This document shows positions 46,948-56,400 of a stretch of DNA of 64,000 bases, piece after piece. Under the pieces are notes generated by a model. That model did not search any database. It saw nothing but the letters and a program-made list of their open reading frames with translations, and was not told the origin of the DNA. The stretch's first letter is position 1, and every line of letters starts with the position of its first letter. Position numbers and translations under genes: made by a program. This DNA is from a virus. The stretch lies in IMG/VR virus record IMGVR_UViG_3300020202_000068, positions 1 to 64,000 of that record. One strand, 5' to 3'.

Positions 46948-46977
46948 ATAAGTACCCTGCCTTCCTTGGCTTGGGGG

Positions 46978-47709
46978 TTATTCCTTCGATGTCGGGAAGA
47001 TGTCCAATTGCCCGAATGTGCTCGGGTCCCGGTACATCGTGTACGACCATCTTATCGGATAGAACCGCAGGCCATTCCCCAGCTGCTGAGCATTCGAGCG
47101 GATGATGCTCCGGGCAGCTTCCATCTCGCCAGCGGGGTTAAGTGGGCCAGGCTCGTCCGGGTAGGCCGTATAGCCGATCGCCATCCCGGTTTGCTTGTAG
47201 GTAACGGCTGTCTTTTGGGCGGTGAAGATGGCCCGAGGGATGTCATCGATCGTCTCCAGGACGTACCAGCGGGGTCCGCCTGTACCGATCGTCTGGACGG
47301 TCTCCTGCCAGTAAATAAGGTCCTCATCGCAGGCATCATAGACGGCCTGAACCGTGAAGGAGAATGACCGCCGAGTCACCAGCTCCGCCCCGTCCCCTTT
47401 GGGGAACGAGTAGTTCACGCAGCGAACCGCCGAGACGCAGTCCCCGCTGTGACGGATGACATGCGGCGTCCCGCCACTGACTCCGTATGTGAAGTCCACG
47501 CCCACGTTCCTGAGGGCCTGCTCAATAACCGGGATGCGGCCAATGATCTCCCCAGCCGAATCGCCCTGGATTTCTCCGAAGCACTGAGCCGTCTCGGTCC
47601 GCTGGAGCCGTCGCCCTCGCTGGGAGAATGTAGTCTGCTTGTTGACATTGACGAGGTTGACCTCGTTCTCCTCGAAGGAGAATCCTCCGAAGCGGCAGAA
47701 GCTGGCCAT
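46978..47709 (-). CDS. Virion structural protein (243 aa)
   Basis: Beta/alpha mix (FSQRGRRLQRTETAQCFGEIQ, EIIGRIPVIEQALRN, RSFSFTVQAVYDACDEDLIYW). Probably tail-associated by context. No family recognised. Coupled to the next gene by single-base overlap. Confidence 0.6.
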   Translation of the reverse strand: MASFCRFGGFSFEENEVNLVNVNKQTTFSQRGRRLQRTETAQCFGEIQGDSAGEIIGRIPVIEQALRNVGVDFTYGVSGGTPHVIRHSGDCVSAVRCVNYSFPKGDGAELVTRRSFSFTVQAVYDACDEDLIYWQETVQTIGTGGPRWYVLETIDDIPRAIFTAQKTAVTYKQTGMAIGYTAYPDEPGPLNPAGEMEAARSIIRSNAQQLGNGLRFYPIRWSYTMYRDPSTFGQLDIFPTSKE

Positions 47710-48293
47710 TACAACCTCCCACGCTCAAGGCGTTCGAGGATGCCGTCTAGCTGCTGGGTGTGATCCAGGAGGAAGTCGGCGGTGGCCTGACTGAAGTTAC
47801 CGGCTGACTGGATGTATTGCTTGAGGGGCTCGCCCGCCTCTTCGGGGCGTGGACCAGGAATTCCCGGTAGGGCACCTAGCCCGCCCTGGATCGTGCCACC
47901 AGCCTCGTAGAAGTCTTTTAGGGTTGCTGGTGGTGCCTGAGGATCGTCCTCTGGCATGTCGCTTATGTCTGGCGATGCTGGCTGACTAATGGGCTCGACG
48001 GCAGCAGAGGCCTGGTGGGCCTGGGGCTGAAAAGGTTCGTTGGTCTCCAGGGTTTGGAGCTGATCCTTAAGGGCTTCGTCTGGGTGGATTGGGGAAACGC
48101 CTTCGTCGGCGATCTCCGGCTCCTGAGCCATCTCTGGCTCATTGGCTTCCAAGTGTTTAAGTTGGGCGTCCAATTCCTCGGAGCTAGGCAATTCAGGCGC
48201 AGGCTCATCCCGAGAGACTTCCTCATTGGTGATGGGTCCCTCCTCCCAGTCGTCATCTTCGCCGCCGTTATCGACGATTGTGTTAATAGCCAT
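47709..48293 (-). CDS. Acidic, Pro-rich protein (194 aa)
   Basis: Very acidic, low-complexity first 120 residues (GEDDDWEEGPITNEEVSRDE, Pro/Gln/Glu-rich), then a short helical domain (FSQATADFLLDHTQQLDGIL). Could be a tail assembly chaperone-like or linker protein; function unknown. Confidence 0.55.
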   Translation of the reverse strand: MAINTIVDNGGEDDDWEEGPITNEEVSRDEPAPELPSSEELDAQLKHLEANEPEMAQEPEIADEGVSPIHPDEALKDQLQTLETNEPFQPQAHQASAAVEPISQPASPDISDMPEDDPQAPPATLKDFYEAGGTIQGGLGALPGIPGPRPEEAGEPLKQYIQSAGNFSQATADFLLDHTQQLDGILERLERGRL

Positions 48294-49234
48294 TACGTGG
48301 TCTCGTCAATCGTGACTTCCAAGCTGGCCGTACTACTGACTCTGCGGGCCGAGAACTGCAACTGGAGATCGATTTCGCTCTTCCCGGCTACGACCGGCGT
48401 CACCACATCGGCCTGAAGCATTCCGAACGTGAACAGGATGCTGGTGTTTCCATTAACGAACGTCAGCGTGCCGGCGGCTGAGCTGCCCAGGGCGACGTTG
48501 TAGAGGTTGGAGGTCCCAGAGTCGTAGGGGTGCGTCGTCTGGAGCGTGATCGTCCGCCGTGTCGGGCAGAGTGAAGTCGGCTCTAAGGCGTTCACATACC
48601 GAGGCTGGACATGGTTGTTGATGTCCAGGCGGAAGGATTTGTATTCACGGGCCGACCCGCCGAGCACTAAGCGGCTAGTGCCGGAGTTATCGCTGTCTTC
48701 CAGGACGAGCGGCGTGTACTCTCCGGTAACGCCCAGGGTGACGCTGGGATAGCTCTCGGCGGAGGAGGGGTCCTTGTAGCTGCGGAACATGCACTGCACG
48801 GCACAGCGGAGGAAGTTCGGACCATTCCCAGGACCCTTCTGCTCGCCTTCGATGATGCAGCGATTGACGACGCCGTTGTAAAACTCATGGACGCCCGTGA
48901 CTTTATCGACCAGCATCCCGAAGGTCTGGAGGGTCTCGGCCAAGGCGAAGGTGTTCGTGCTCTCGTCGCTCCCGAGAACCCACGGGAAGAAGAAGTCGGC
49001 AAATCCCGGCGAGAGCCCAAAGACTACCCACCCGCCGTAGAAGTACGGCTCCATCCGTGCCCGTTCGGAGATTTCCTCGCGGGTCCCATGGATGAAGTCT
49101 GGGACGCCATTGCGAGCCCGTTTTTGCAGGGACTCACGCGCAAACGGGAAGCCAGTGGCTCCCGAGCTGAAATCAATCTCACCCGACCCCTCCTTCATGC
49201 AGAGGCGGGCGAGGGCTCCTTGTGCGCACGGCAT
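48293..49234 (-). CDS. Probable tail tube / major tail protein
   Basis: 313 residues. Beta-rich; GTREEISERARMEPYFYGGWVVFGLSPGFADFFFPWVLG, LGVTGEYTPLVLEDSDNSG, SYKSFRLDINNHVQPRYVN-like segments resemble tail-tube proteins (a sandwich with long strands). Start uncertain: Met at 49234 or Met13 at 49198. Position after connector genes fits a tail protein. Confidence 0.6.
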   Translation of the reverse strand: MPCAQGALARLCMKEGSGEIDFSSGATGFPFARESLQKRARNGVPDFIHGTREEISERARMEPYFYGGWVVFGLSPGFADFFFPWVLGSDESTNTFALAETLQTFGMLVDKVTGVHEFYNGVVNRCIIEGEQKGPGNGPNFLRCAVQCMFRSYKDPSSAESYPSVTLGVTGEYTPLVLEDSDNSGTSRLVLGGSAREYKSFRLDINNHVQPRYVNALEPTSLCPTRRTITLQTTHPYDSGTSNLYNVALGSSAAGTLTFVNGNTSILFTFGMLQADVVTPVVAGKSEIDLQLQFSARRVSSTASLEVTIDETT

Positions 49235-49380
49235 TGGCGAGCATCCTTGCTCTGGTTATTTGATCCGTATAAACGCTCCTGGAATTCATTTCGGAGCGTC
49301 TCCAAGTCCCAGCTGCCACGGTCTTCATCCTCCCACTGCGGCTTTCTTGCTAGATGCGACAGAAGGAGTAGCTCGATCAT
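49195..49380 (-). CDS. Small hypothetical protein (61 aa)
   Basis: ATG 49380 overlaps the preceding stop (ATGA), better than the longer reading from 49431. A helical start (IELLLLSHLARKPQWEDED), then a charged sequence. Overlaps the next gene. Perhaps a tail chaperone in this position; function unknown. Confidence 0.55.
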   Translation of the reverse strand: MIELLLLSHLARKPQWEDEDRGSWDLETLRNEFQERLYGSNNQSKDARQCRAHKEPSPASA

Positions 49381-49847
49381 GGATTCAATTCTCGCAACCA
49401 CACGACAACAACCAATCGGCTGATGTTGCAATTGGGGTATTTCTTGGGGTTACTCAGCGACTCCCCCGAGCGGATGACCCTGCATACATGCTCGCTCGGA
49501 TCAGTGCTGTTTACGATTGTAACCGAGAGCCGTTGGTCGGTCAGTCTGCGGCGGACCAGCTCCCGCCAGGCTTGCATCTGGTCCCCGGACAGCCGGGCGT
49601 CATAGTCGTCCTTCTCGACGAACACGATCCCGCAGGTGTAGCCAATATCCTGGGCCCCGATCACCCCAGCTGCGTACTGCTCCCCGAGGTCGTAGATCGT
49701 GACCCCACGGAGCGGCTCCCCCTGGATCAGCCAGGAACCACGAACCTGGACCTCCTCGTCTGCCATATTGTCGGGCTGGAGGTCTTTTATGAGGTCTCGC
49801 AGGGCGGCCATCACCTGACCGTGATTGGAGCCAAATGACTCGGCCAT
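49377..49847 (-). CDS. Tail completion / minor head-tail protein (156 aa)
   Basis: Helix then strands (GQVMAALRDLIKDLQPDN, VTIYDLGEQYAAGVIGA, YTCGIVFVEKDDYDAR). The length and position between the connector and tail tube fit a tail terminator or head-tail completion protein. Inferred from synteny rather than family motif. Confidence 0.6.
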   Translation of the reverse strand: MAESFGSNHGQVMAALRDLIKDLQPDNMADEEVQVRGSWLIQGEPLRGVTIYDLGEQYAAGVIGAQDIGYTCGIVFVEKDDYDARLSGDQMQAWRELVRRRLTDQRLSVTIVNSTDPSEHVCRVIRSGESLSNPKKYPNCNISRLVVVVWLRELNP

Positions 49848-51043
49848 TAGGGCTGCGTCCCTCCGGTTGTGAGGTCAGCACTGGCGACAATGTCGGCTAG
49901 GTTACTAACCATCTTCCCGCCGGGCTGGGTTTCCTCCATTCGCTGGTCAGCAGCCATTGCCAGGCTCAGGGCCCGCTCGTACCGGGCCTGCCGCTCTTCG
50001 TAGCCCTTCCGGTCGCCTGGGGCGAACTTCGCCTCACAGCCCAGCAGGAAGGCGTTCCGCATAGCTCCGGGCTCGATGTCGATCCGGCTGGAGATGCGGT
50101 AATTACTTCCCGAGAGGGTGGTGTCGGCGTCTTGTTCGAGGATCAACTCGGTGGCGGAGTTGCGGGTCTTGATCACCCGCTGCATGGCGTACGGCTCCAG
50201 CCGGTTCTTGTCGATCTCCCCCTGAAAGTCTGTGGGAATCTTTACCGATCCGGTGGCACTGAACCGCATCACGCACCCCTCATGGGCAGCGGTGAACGTC
50301 GTGCTCGTGCCGGTGACCGTGGCGGAGTCGGCCGTCGTGGCCACCGTCCCGATGCTGTGGTAATCCAGGGTCTTTAATGGCTGGGGCCAAAAGAGTCCCA
50401 GAGCTTGGTAGGTGATGGCCGAGGCTGGGGCAGGGGCAAAGTGGATGGCCAGTCCCGAAGCATATCGCTCGGACCGAAACACTGAATACATTCTTGGCGT
50501 GCTGGCGGTTCTGGCGATTCGCTGCTCGGCGATAATATCTCCGGGGTCAACGCACTCAACGAGTCTCCCAGGGGAGGAAGTGTCATAAAGGGAGAGGAGC
50601 TTACGAAGGTTATCGGGGAGTTCGTAGGTGTCTCTAGCAAGCGTATAAGACGTTCCCGACGCAATATCTCTCGTCGGAGCGTCCTTCTCATCCAGAACCA
50701 CCACCGTCGAACTCGTGCGCGTAGTGATCCCATAACGGTTCCCTGCAATCCAAAGAGCGTATTTCGTCACGTCGCTGGGCCAGGTCGTGCTGGTCAGCGT
50801 CACTGAGCGGGTCGAGGCCGTATAGGCGACCGAGCCGGTCGTCTGCTGGGCTGCTGTGGGGATCGTGATGGGCCGGTAGTAGTATCGCCAGTTCCGCCGC
50901 ATGGCGATCTCGGCGTACATCTCCTGCACGGCCCGCGTAGCCATCCGGCGACTACGGGGCGTTGAGTCTCCTGAGAGCACGGAATCCAGGACGTGATCGA
51001 CACAATCCTGGACCGTGAGGAGTGGATAATTGATTAGGCTCAT
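49847..51043 (-). CDS. Head-tail connector / adaptor protein (398 aa)
   Basis: N-terminal helices typical of adaptor proteins (TVQDCVDHVLDSVLSGDSTP, ATRAVQEMYAEIAMRRNWRY), then a beta-rich domain (VTLTSTTWPSDVTKYALWIA) and C-terminal helices (KGYEERQARYERALSLAMAA). Synteny after the capsid/portal genes supports a neck or adaptor function. Confidence 0.65.
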   Translation of the reverse strand: MSLINYPLLTVQDCVDHVLDSVLSGDSTPRSRRMATRAVQEMYAEIAMRRNWRYYYRPITIPTAAQQTTGSVAYTASTRSVTLTSTTWPSDVTKYALWIAGNRYGITTRTSSTVVVLDEKDAPTRDIASGTSYTLARDTYELPDNLRKLLSLYDTSSPGRLVECVDPGDIIAEQRIARTASTPRMYSVFRSERYASGLAIHFAPAPASAITYQALGLFWPQPLKTLDYHSIGTVATTADSATVTGTSTTFTAAHEGCVMRFSATGSVKIPTDFQGEIDKNRLEPYAMQRVIKTRNSATELILEQDADTTLSGSNYRISSRIDIEPGAMRNAFLLGCEAKFAPGDRKGYEERQARYERALSLAMAADQRMEETQPGGKMVSNLADIVASADLTTGGTQP

Positions 51044-51073
51044 ACGCAGCCCTCCATGGCTGGAGGACTAGGC

Positions 51074-51739
51074 TTAGAAGCCGAAAATCTCGATCAGGAA
51101 CTTACCGGCCGTGTAGGTGCCGACCGTACCAGCCGCACCGCACGTCAGATATAGATACTCGGTCGAGAGCGGGACGGTCGTGGCACCCTTAACCGTGCCG
51201 TTCGCCCAGGCCCCACCAGCGGTGATTACCGCCGTCTCGGCCAGCGAAGCGATGCCACCATCGAACACACCCGTGCCTTCCGTGGCCGAGTAGAGGTCGA
51301 TGTCGGTGACACCCGTGGCAGGGGCTTCCAGGCAGGTCATCCGTACCGCCAGGATCGTGGTCCCGCATTCGGCCGCTGTGAGCTTGGCGATGTAAGCCGC
51401 CGACCCACCCTGACCGATGATGTCCAGGTCCGTCGTCGAGGACTGAAGGTCCGTGATGTCGATCAGGATCGAAGTGACGTACAGATTGCCTTCCCGGCGG
51501 AGGCTGTTCTTATAGACCGTCCCGGCACCGCCAGTGACGCCAGCCCCAGCACCGGTGGCCAGGCCGGATGGATTCAGGACCACGCCAGTAGCGCCCTTGC
51601 TGGAATCCAGGACCAGCGCCTTCGAGGCCTCAGCCGTACCAGCCGTAGTCACGTCGTAGATGTCTCGGAACTCTTTCGAGGCTCCGATACTACCGAGGGC
51701 CGAGTTCAGGCGGTTCTTCAGGTTTTGGGAGAAAGACAT
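51074..51739 (-). CDS. Head decoration or minor capsid-like protein (221 aa)
   Basis: Gly/Ala/Thr-rich beta sequence (VVLNPSGLATGAGAGVTGGAGT, YVTSILIDITDLQSSTTDLD, TAGKFLIEIFGF). Resembles capsid-bound decoration or tail-spike base proteins. Short helical N-terminus (SQNLKNRLNSALGS). Assignment tentative. Confidence 0.55.
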   Translation of the reverse strand: MSFSQNLKNRLNSALGSIGASKEFRDIYDVTTAGTAEASKALVLDSSKGATGVVLNPSGLATGAGAGVTGGAGTVYKNSLRREGNLYVTSILIDITDLQSSTTDLDIIGQGGSAAYIAKLTAAECGTTILAVRMTCLEAPATGVTDIDLYSATEGTGVFDGGIASLAETAVITAGGAWANGTVKGATTVPLSTEYLYLTCGAAGTVGTYTAGKFLIEIFGF

Positions 51740-51774
51740 CGGGGGGAATCCTTTCCTTGAGGCGATGCTTTGCC

Positions 51775-52455
51775 TTATTTGGATGGACCAAAGCGGTCCA
51801 GCACTTTCTCGCGAGCCTGTTTCCTGTCCAGACCCTTAAAGGCATCTTTGTCCTTTTGTAGCATCATCCGGCCTTTTTTACGAATGATGTCGTCGGCTAG
51901 CGGGACGGCCGTCTCGTATGGGTCCTCGTCGGGGTCCCGGTGATCGACGGTCACGGCCCCATCGCATTGCCAACCCCGCTTTTGGCAGAGGTTTTTGATG
52001 TAACTCCTTGCCCCTTCGAATGGTACGACCGCTTCTGGGTCAGCCTGGTAGCGGGCCAGCTCGGGCATGTACTCTTTATTCGTGATGTCAACGCCCTGGG
52101 CCGCCAGCTTCTTTTTGATCGTTTCGACGTAGCGGGGGTCAAAGACCTGGTGCCAGGGCTTCCGGCCGGCCCAGAAGGTGTCGGTGGTCTTAAGGCCGGG
52201 AGGGGCGTTGAGACTGAGCATCGTTGCCCAGCGATCCCCGGAGGCCATCTTGTCCTCCCGCCGGACCCGCACATAGATCGCCCCCCGGCTAACGTACGAC
52301 CCGCCCTCTGTGACCATCTCCATGCAGCGGGCTAAGACCTCCGGGCTCACGTCATGAAACTCTTCCATGATCTCTTCGACCAGGGGCGGGAAGGCCACGA
52401 GGTCCGCGTACCCACACCAGTCGGGATTGTCCCGGAAAAACTTCTCCAAATCCAT
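51775..52455 (-). CDS. Hypothetical virion protein (226 aa)
   Basis: ATG 52455 lies 6 bases after AAGGAGG, preferred. A longer reading from 52569 would add a hydrophobic signal-like segment (MVAGILMGTLVLAQ). MDLEKFFRDNPDWCGYADLV, SYVSRGAIYVRVRREDKMA and ARSYIKNLCQKRGWQCDGAV suggest a compact alpha/beta protein. Function unknown; between portal and connector genes. Confidence 0.6.
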   Translation of the reverse strand: MDLEKFFRDNPDWCGYADLVAFPPLVEEIMEEFHDVSPEVLARCMEMVTEGGSYVSRGAIYVRVRREDKMASGDRWATMLSLNAPPGLKTTDTFWAGRKPWHQVFDPRYVETIKKKLAAQGVDITNKEYMPELARYQADPEAVVPFEGARSYIKNLCQKRGWQCDGAVTVDHRDPDEDPYETAVPLADDIIRKKGRMMLQKDKDAFKGLDRKQAREKVLDRFGPSK

Positions 52456-52577
52456 TTCCATCCTCCTTGCTCGATCCTTGAGTAAGTAGTGCCTCTGGAA
52501 GTCCTCGCCAGTGACTAAAAGTTGAGGTTGTGCCAGAACAAGAGTACCCATAAGTATTCCAGCGACCATTTCACGGG

Positions 52578-52877
52578 TTACTCCTCTGAGAATGGGATTG
52601 GTGGCATGTACGACTGAACGACCTGTTCGCCTCTCGCGGCCCCCATAGCCACGGCCAATCCCCTGTCGATCTCCATCTCGGGCTCATCAGCAAGCCGCAG
52701 ATTGTTCAGGAAATTGGCGTACTGCGAGGCACGGCGATGATGGTCTGGCCCATAAAAGCAAGTCACCATCGCGTTATCACGGAGGTACGGTGTATTGACC
52801 GGGTGGCACTCCACTCGCGTGCAGCCGCGATATGCCTGGTCAGGCATGACGTTGATTAGGTAATCGCAGTAGTTCAT
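52578..52877 (-). CDS. Hypothetical protein (99 aa)
   Basis: ATGA-coupled to the portal gene. Cys/His-containing N-terminal part (CDYLINVMPDQAYRGCTRVECHP), helical middle. Function unknown; likely head-associated. Confidence 0.6.
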   Translation of the reverse strand: MNYCDYLINVMPDQAYRGCTRVECHPVNTPYLRDNAMVTCFYGPDHHRRASQYANFLNNLRLADEPEMEIDRGLAVAMGAARGEQVVQSYMPPIPFSEE

Positions 52878-55800
52878 TTCTTACTCCCTGAGGGTTTCGG
52901 CTTGGCTGCGGCTACGGCTTTTGTAGCCTGCACTTTCGCCTGTGTCGTTTGTTTGGTGCTATCCACTTTGGCCTTCGTGGCCTGCTTGGATTGCTCGATC
53001 TTCTGCTGGCCCTGGGCCTTATCGAGCTGCATCTTCTGAGCGCCCTGGGCGAGCTGCTGGCCTCCCTGCGCCTTCTGGAGCTGAAGCTGCTGCCGTCCCT
53101 GAGCAATCTGAAGAGCCCCCTGCTCCTTCGTCACGGCCAGGTCCACCTGACCCTTCTCCTGCTGGAGCTGGAGGTCCTGCTGATGCTCCTGTTGTTTGAA
53201 CTGCATGTCAATCTGCTTTTCCTGAATCTTCAGTTCCAGCTCGACACGCTTGGCCTCTAGCTCAGCTTGCAGCTTCTGCATTTCCATCTGGAGCCGCTGG
53301 ACTTCAGCCTCCTGCTCCATCTGGAGTTCCTGCTGCTTGAACTGGGCTTCCATTTGAAGCTCGACCATCGGATTGGCCTGGGCCTCGCCCTGGAGCTTCA
53401 TGGCCTCGGCCTGGAGCTTCTGAACCTCTGCCTGCTTCATCTGCTGATCCAGCTGGGCGTTCGGATCATTCGGGTCCTTCTGCGGGAACATGAGTCCGTC
53501 CAGCTCCATGTCGTGCAGTTCCGCGAACTTCCGCATGTAGCCGTTGGCCGGCTCGTAATCGCCGGAGAGTTCCCCGTACTTCTGCACCATTGGCAGGAAG
53601 CGGGTCCCGAACTCAGAGAAGTTGTCGATGTCTCGATCCTTGTTTGGCCGGCGGATACTGGCCGCTGCGACCTCGTACCTCATCTGCCGCATGATCAGCT
53701 CGTGGTCGGCGTTCTCGATGTACTGGGCCCAGAGAGAGGCTCCCGTGCGGCCCATGAGCGGGGCCACGTCCTTGCTCTTCACGAACATCCAGGCGATCAA
53801 GGCCTCGACGCTGGCCACCCGGCTCTGCCACTCCACGACCTTCTTCTGCATGTGCTCGGGACGCACCCCGACCGCTTGCTTGCGGGCGTTGGTGGTCTCG
53901 GCCGTGCGGTCCTGGGTGCCGCCTTCGTTCTGGCCATACACGAACGGGGTCATACCCATCCGCTTATCGAACAAGCTGTTCAGTAGCTCCAATACCTCCC
54001 AGGGGTCCTTATTAATGTCCTTGCCCTCGACGAGCTGGATCATCTTCTTGACATCCTGATCACCGCCGATGGGAATCCCGAAGACGCTCATATCGTCGCC
54101 GTCTTCGAGCTGCTTCTTCAGCTCGTCGTGGTACTGGCTCATCACGGCCCACATCTGCCGGCTGGATTGCCAGGTGCGGTTCACGAGCCAGGAGACAATG
54201 GCGTTGATCGCCTTTAGCTCACCCAGAGCGGGAGCCAATGGAGGGAGTCCGTATGGACTGTCTGTGTCCTGGTAGAAGATGAGTCGCTCAACAGGCCATC
54301 TATCATCGGTCCAGAGAGGGATAGGCCACTCGAAATGTGATCTAACCTCTTCAGAACTAGCTCCGCTCCTAATTTTGTCGGATGGGCAGTTGAGTGGGTA
54401 CGGGCAATCAGGGCAGATCGCAAGGTAGGCGTAATCACCGACGGTTTCCTCCAGCTGATTCTTGAGCATGTCCGGCATCCCGGTCATCCGGCTGCCGACA
54501 CCGCATTTCGACCAGATTTCGTACCAGACCACCAGGTCGTTCGTCTTCCCGCTCTTCCGCTCTCCGGTGGCTTGGCCTTCCTGGCTCATGGCTTCGGCGT
54601 AATGCCAGCCTGACTCTAGGGAGGCCTTGCCTTTGAGAGCGCCTTTAGGGAGCTTGAACTTCCGCTCGACCTGCCAGTGGGGCTGGATGTGCTTGCGGGC
54701 CACCCACTTACACTGTTGGGAGGTCTTGAAGTCAGGGTCGTAGATCAGGTCTTCCGGGGGGCAATGGAAGCAGCCAGTGAGCTGGAGATCGGAGCCCGGC
54801 ATCGTATAGGGACCCGGGATCAGGCAGCCCGCCCCCTTGAGCATGGCGTCTAGGACCGCCAGTTCGTTATGGCCCGAGAGCCCGTCCCCCGGCATTTCCC
54901 GGGGCGTGTAGTTCAGCCACTGCTGCATCATGTGCCCGACGATTTTGTCGCTGGCACTTTCCTGGGCAGCTTGCTGCTGAATGAACTGATAGAGCTGCTG
55001 ATCGGGGAACAGCTCGGGTGGGATTTCCAGCAGCTTTTTGCTCGTAGCTGTGCGATGCGGTACGTCCCATAAGAGATTGGGGCCGAAAACCGCCACATAC
55101 TCGAAAGCCTTGTTGATATTGATCCGAAAGCGGGGAGCCTTCACTCCCCGCCAGAACTTCTTGGCGTACAGCGGGTCCCACATGGCAGCCGCTGACTTGC
55201 CGTAGAACATGACGCAATTGCCGCTAATTAGCGGCTTGCCGTTGCGGCGTGTGATCAGCGTACCGTTCGGGACGGTGGCGCAGTACACCATTCCGTCGTA
55301 CTGCTCCGTGTGGTACTTCAGCTTAATCTCGTCGCCGGTGTGTCGCTTTAGAGAGGCTCGCTTGCCTTCGCTCCAGGAGGTCACGAGGTAGAGCTTGCCG
55401 CTCATCCCGGTCCTGGTTTCGAGGCCTGGGTCGGTGATCGCGTATGGTGCTGGCTGTCTCTCGCTGATCGAGGCGCTGCGGCCGATCTTGAGCCACAACT
55501 CCTGGATGTCATCGGCAAGCTGTTTGCTGGCTGTTCCTGATATGGCATGGCCGTGGCGGACGTGGCCGTCACCGGCCAGATACCCACGCAGGAACGCGCG
55601 GATCACGTTCTGGGGGGAGTCTTTAACCCACTGAGGAACCCGCTTGTCGTAGCAGCTTGTGCCGAACTGGCGAAGGTATTCGCACAGCTCCTTGCTGGTG
55701 AATGTGTACGACTTCATCAGCTTGCTATACGGCGGAGCTGGGAACCCGACCCGCTTTGCCAGCTGCTCGTAATACCTGCGTCCAGCCGTCTTTTTCTGCG

Positions 55801-56383
55801 CAATGCCAACTCGATATGGAACGCGAGCTTTCTTCTCGCTCTTTTTCGAGCACCAGCCTTCGGCAATGTAAAAGCCAAGCCATTCGGCGAAGTCAGCCGG
55901 GTCGGTGTCGCCAACGAAATCAGGCAATCTCGGCTTAGTGCCATGCCAATTGGCTGAGGTCAGCTTTAGTTGCTCGCTACGGCGAAGGGAGCTGGCTTCC
56001 TTCAGGGCGGCCCGCCCGGAGTGTGGCGGGAAAAAGACCATTCGGTGGCCTGGGGTCACCATGGCGTCAAGAGACTTACCGGCAAAGCGGATCATCTCAC
56101 CGGCCCTGTGGTGACGGACCAGCCTGGTAGGAACCTGGAACTCGATTGTGTCGGTTTCCAGGTTCACGGTCCCAAGCGGCTCGTCGCCGGTTAGGTCACT
56201 GAAGAGCATCCAGCCGGTGCTGGTGAGCACCTCTGTTTGCTCGTCATGGCATTCATCCGCCACTTCCTTCCACCGCTTGCGGGCGGGGCAGGTCAGCGCA
56301 GACTCCAGCTTGGCTAACCAACCTGTAACAATAGGGCGCAGGAATTCATAATTCCTGTCCTCGAAGGCTGCCAGGTCTTGCAT
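52874..56383 (-). CDS. Portal protein, intein-containing precursor
   Basis: 1,169 residues before splicing. The N-extein is residues 1-44 (helical, FLRPIVTGWLAKLESALTCP). The intein is 45-389. The C-extein begins CVMFYGKSAAAMWDPLYAKK, giving a mature protein of about 824 residues. The mature part has the portal layout: WLNYTPREMPG, ELKAINAIVSWLVNRTWQ, KRMGMTPFVYGQNEGGTQDR (nucleic-acid passage region), then a very long Gln/Lys/Glu coiled coil and repeats (residues about 1000-1169, LQLQQEKGQVDLAVTKEQGA). Located beside the large terminase. The C-terminal coiled coil is unusually long and Gln-rich. Confidence 0.85.
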   Translation of the reverse strand: MQDLAAFEDRNYEFLRPIVTGWLAKLESALTCPARKRWKEVADECHDEQTEVLTSTGWMLFSDLTGDEPLGTVNLETDTIEFQVPTRLVRHHRAGEMIRFAGKSLDAMVTPGHRMVFFPPHSGRAALKEASSLRRSEQLKLTSANWHGTKPRLPDFVGDTDPADFAEWLGFYIAEGWCSKKSEKKARVPYRVGIAQKKTAGRRYYEQLAKRVGFPAPPYSKLMKSYTFTSKELCEYLRQFGTSCYDKRVPQWVKDSPQNVIRAFLRGYLAGDGHVRHGHAISGTASKQLADDIQELWLKIGRSASISERQPAPYAITDPGLETRTGMSGKLYLVTSWSEGKRASLKRHTGDEIKLKYHTEQYDGMVYCATVPNGTLITRRNGKPLISGNCVMFYGKSAAAMWDPLYAKKFWRGVKAPRFRININKAFEYVAVFGPNLLWDVPHRTATSKKLLEIPPELFPDQQLYQFIQQQAAQESASDKIVGHMMQQWLNYTPREMPGDGLSGHNELAVLDAMLKGAGCLIPGPYTMPGSDLQLTGCFHCPPEDLIYDPDFKTSQQCKWVARKHIQPHWQVERKFKLPKGALKGKASLESGWHYAEAMSQEGQATGERKSGKTNDLVVWYEIWSKCGVGSRMTGMPDMLKNQLEETVGDYAYLAICPDCPYPLNCPSDKIRSGASSEEVRSHFEWPIPLWTDDRWPVERLIFYQDTDSPYGLPPLAPALGELKAINAIVSWLVNRTWQSSRQMWAVMSQYHDELKKQLEDGDDMSVFGIPIGGDQDVKKMIQLVEGKDINKDPWEVLELLNSLFDKRMGMTPFVYGQNEGGTQDRTAETTNARKQAVGVRPEHMQKKVVEWQSRVASVEALIAWMFVKSKDVAPLMGRTGASLWAQYIENADHELIMRQMRYEVAAASIRRPNKDRDIDNFSEFGTRFLPMVQKYGELSGDYEPANGYMRKFAELHDMELDGLMFPQKDPNDPNAQLDQQMKQAEVQKLQAEAMKLQGEAQANPMVELQMEAQFKQQELQMEQEAEVQRLQMEMQKLQAELEAKRVELELKIQEKQIDMQFKQQEHQQDLQLQQEKGQVDLAVTKEQGALQIAQGRQQLQLQKAQGGQQLAQGAQKMQLDKAQGQQKIEQSKQATKAKVDSTKQTTQAKVQATKAVAAAKPKPSGSKK
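55217..56251 (-). mobile_element. Mini-to-full intein with LAGLIDADG endonuclease
   Basis: 345 residues. Block A starts CHDEQTEVLTSTGW after extein E44; block B has the T-x-x-H of MVTPGHRMVF. Two LAGLIDADG-like motifs: AEWLGFYIAEGWC (near 167) and FLRGYLAGDGHV (near 264, LAGDG). Blocks F/G: DGMVYCATVPNGTLITRRNG then LISGN, with Cys as first C-extein residue. The residue before the terminal Asn is Gly instead of the common His. Insertion is near the N-terminus of the portal. Confidence 0.92.
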
Positions 56384-56400
56384 TTAGGCGTCCTTGCCTG

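Noticed and set aside
53267-53986. 239-aa Leu/His-rich plus-strand ORF
   Set aside because: Simply the complement of the Gln/Lys/Glu coiled coil of the portal protein.
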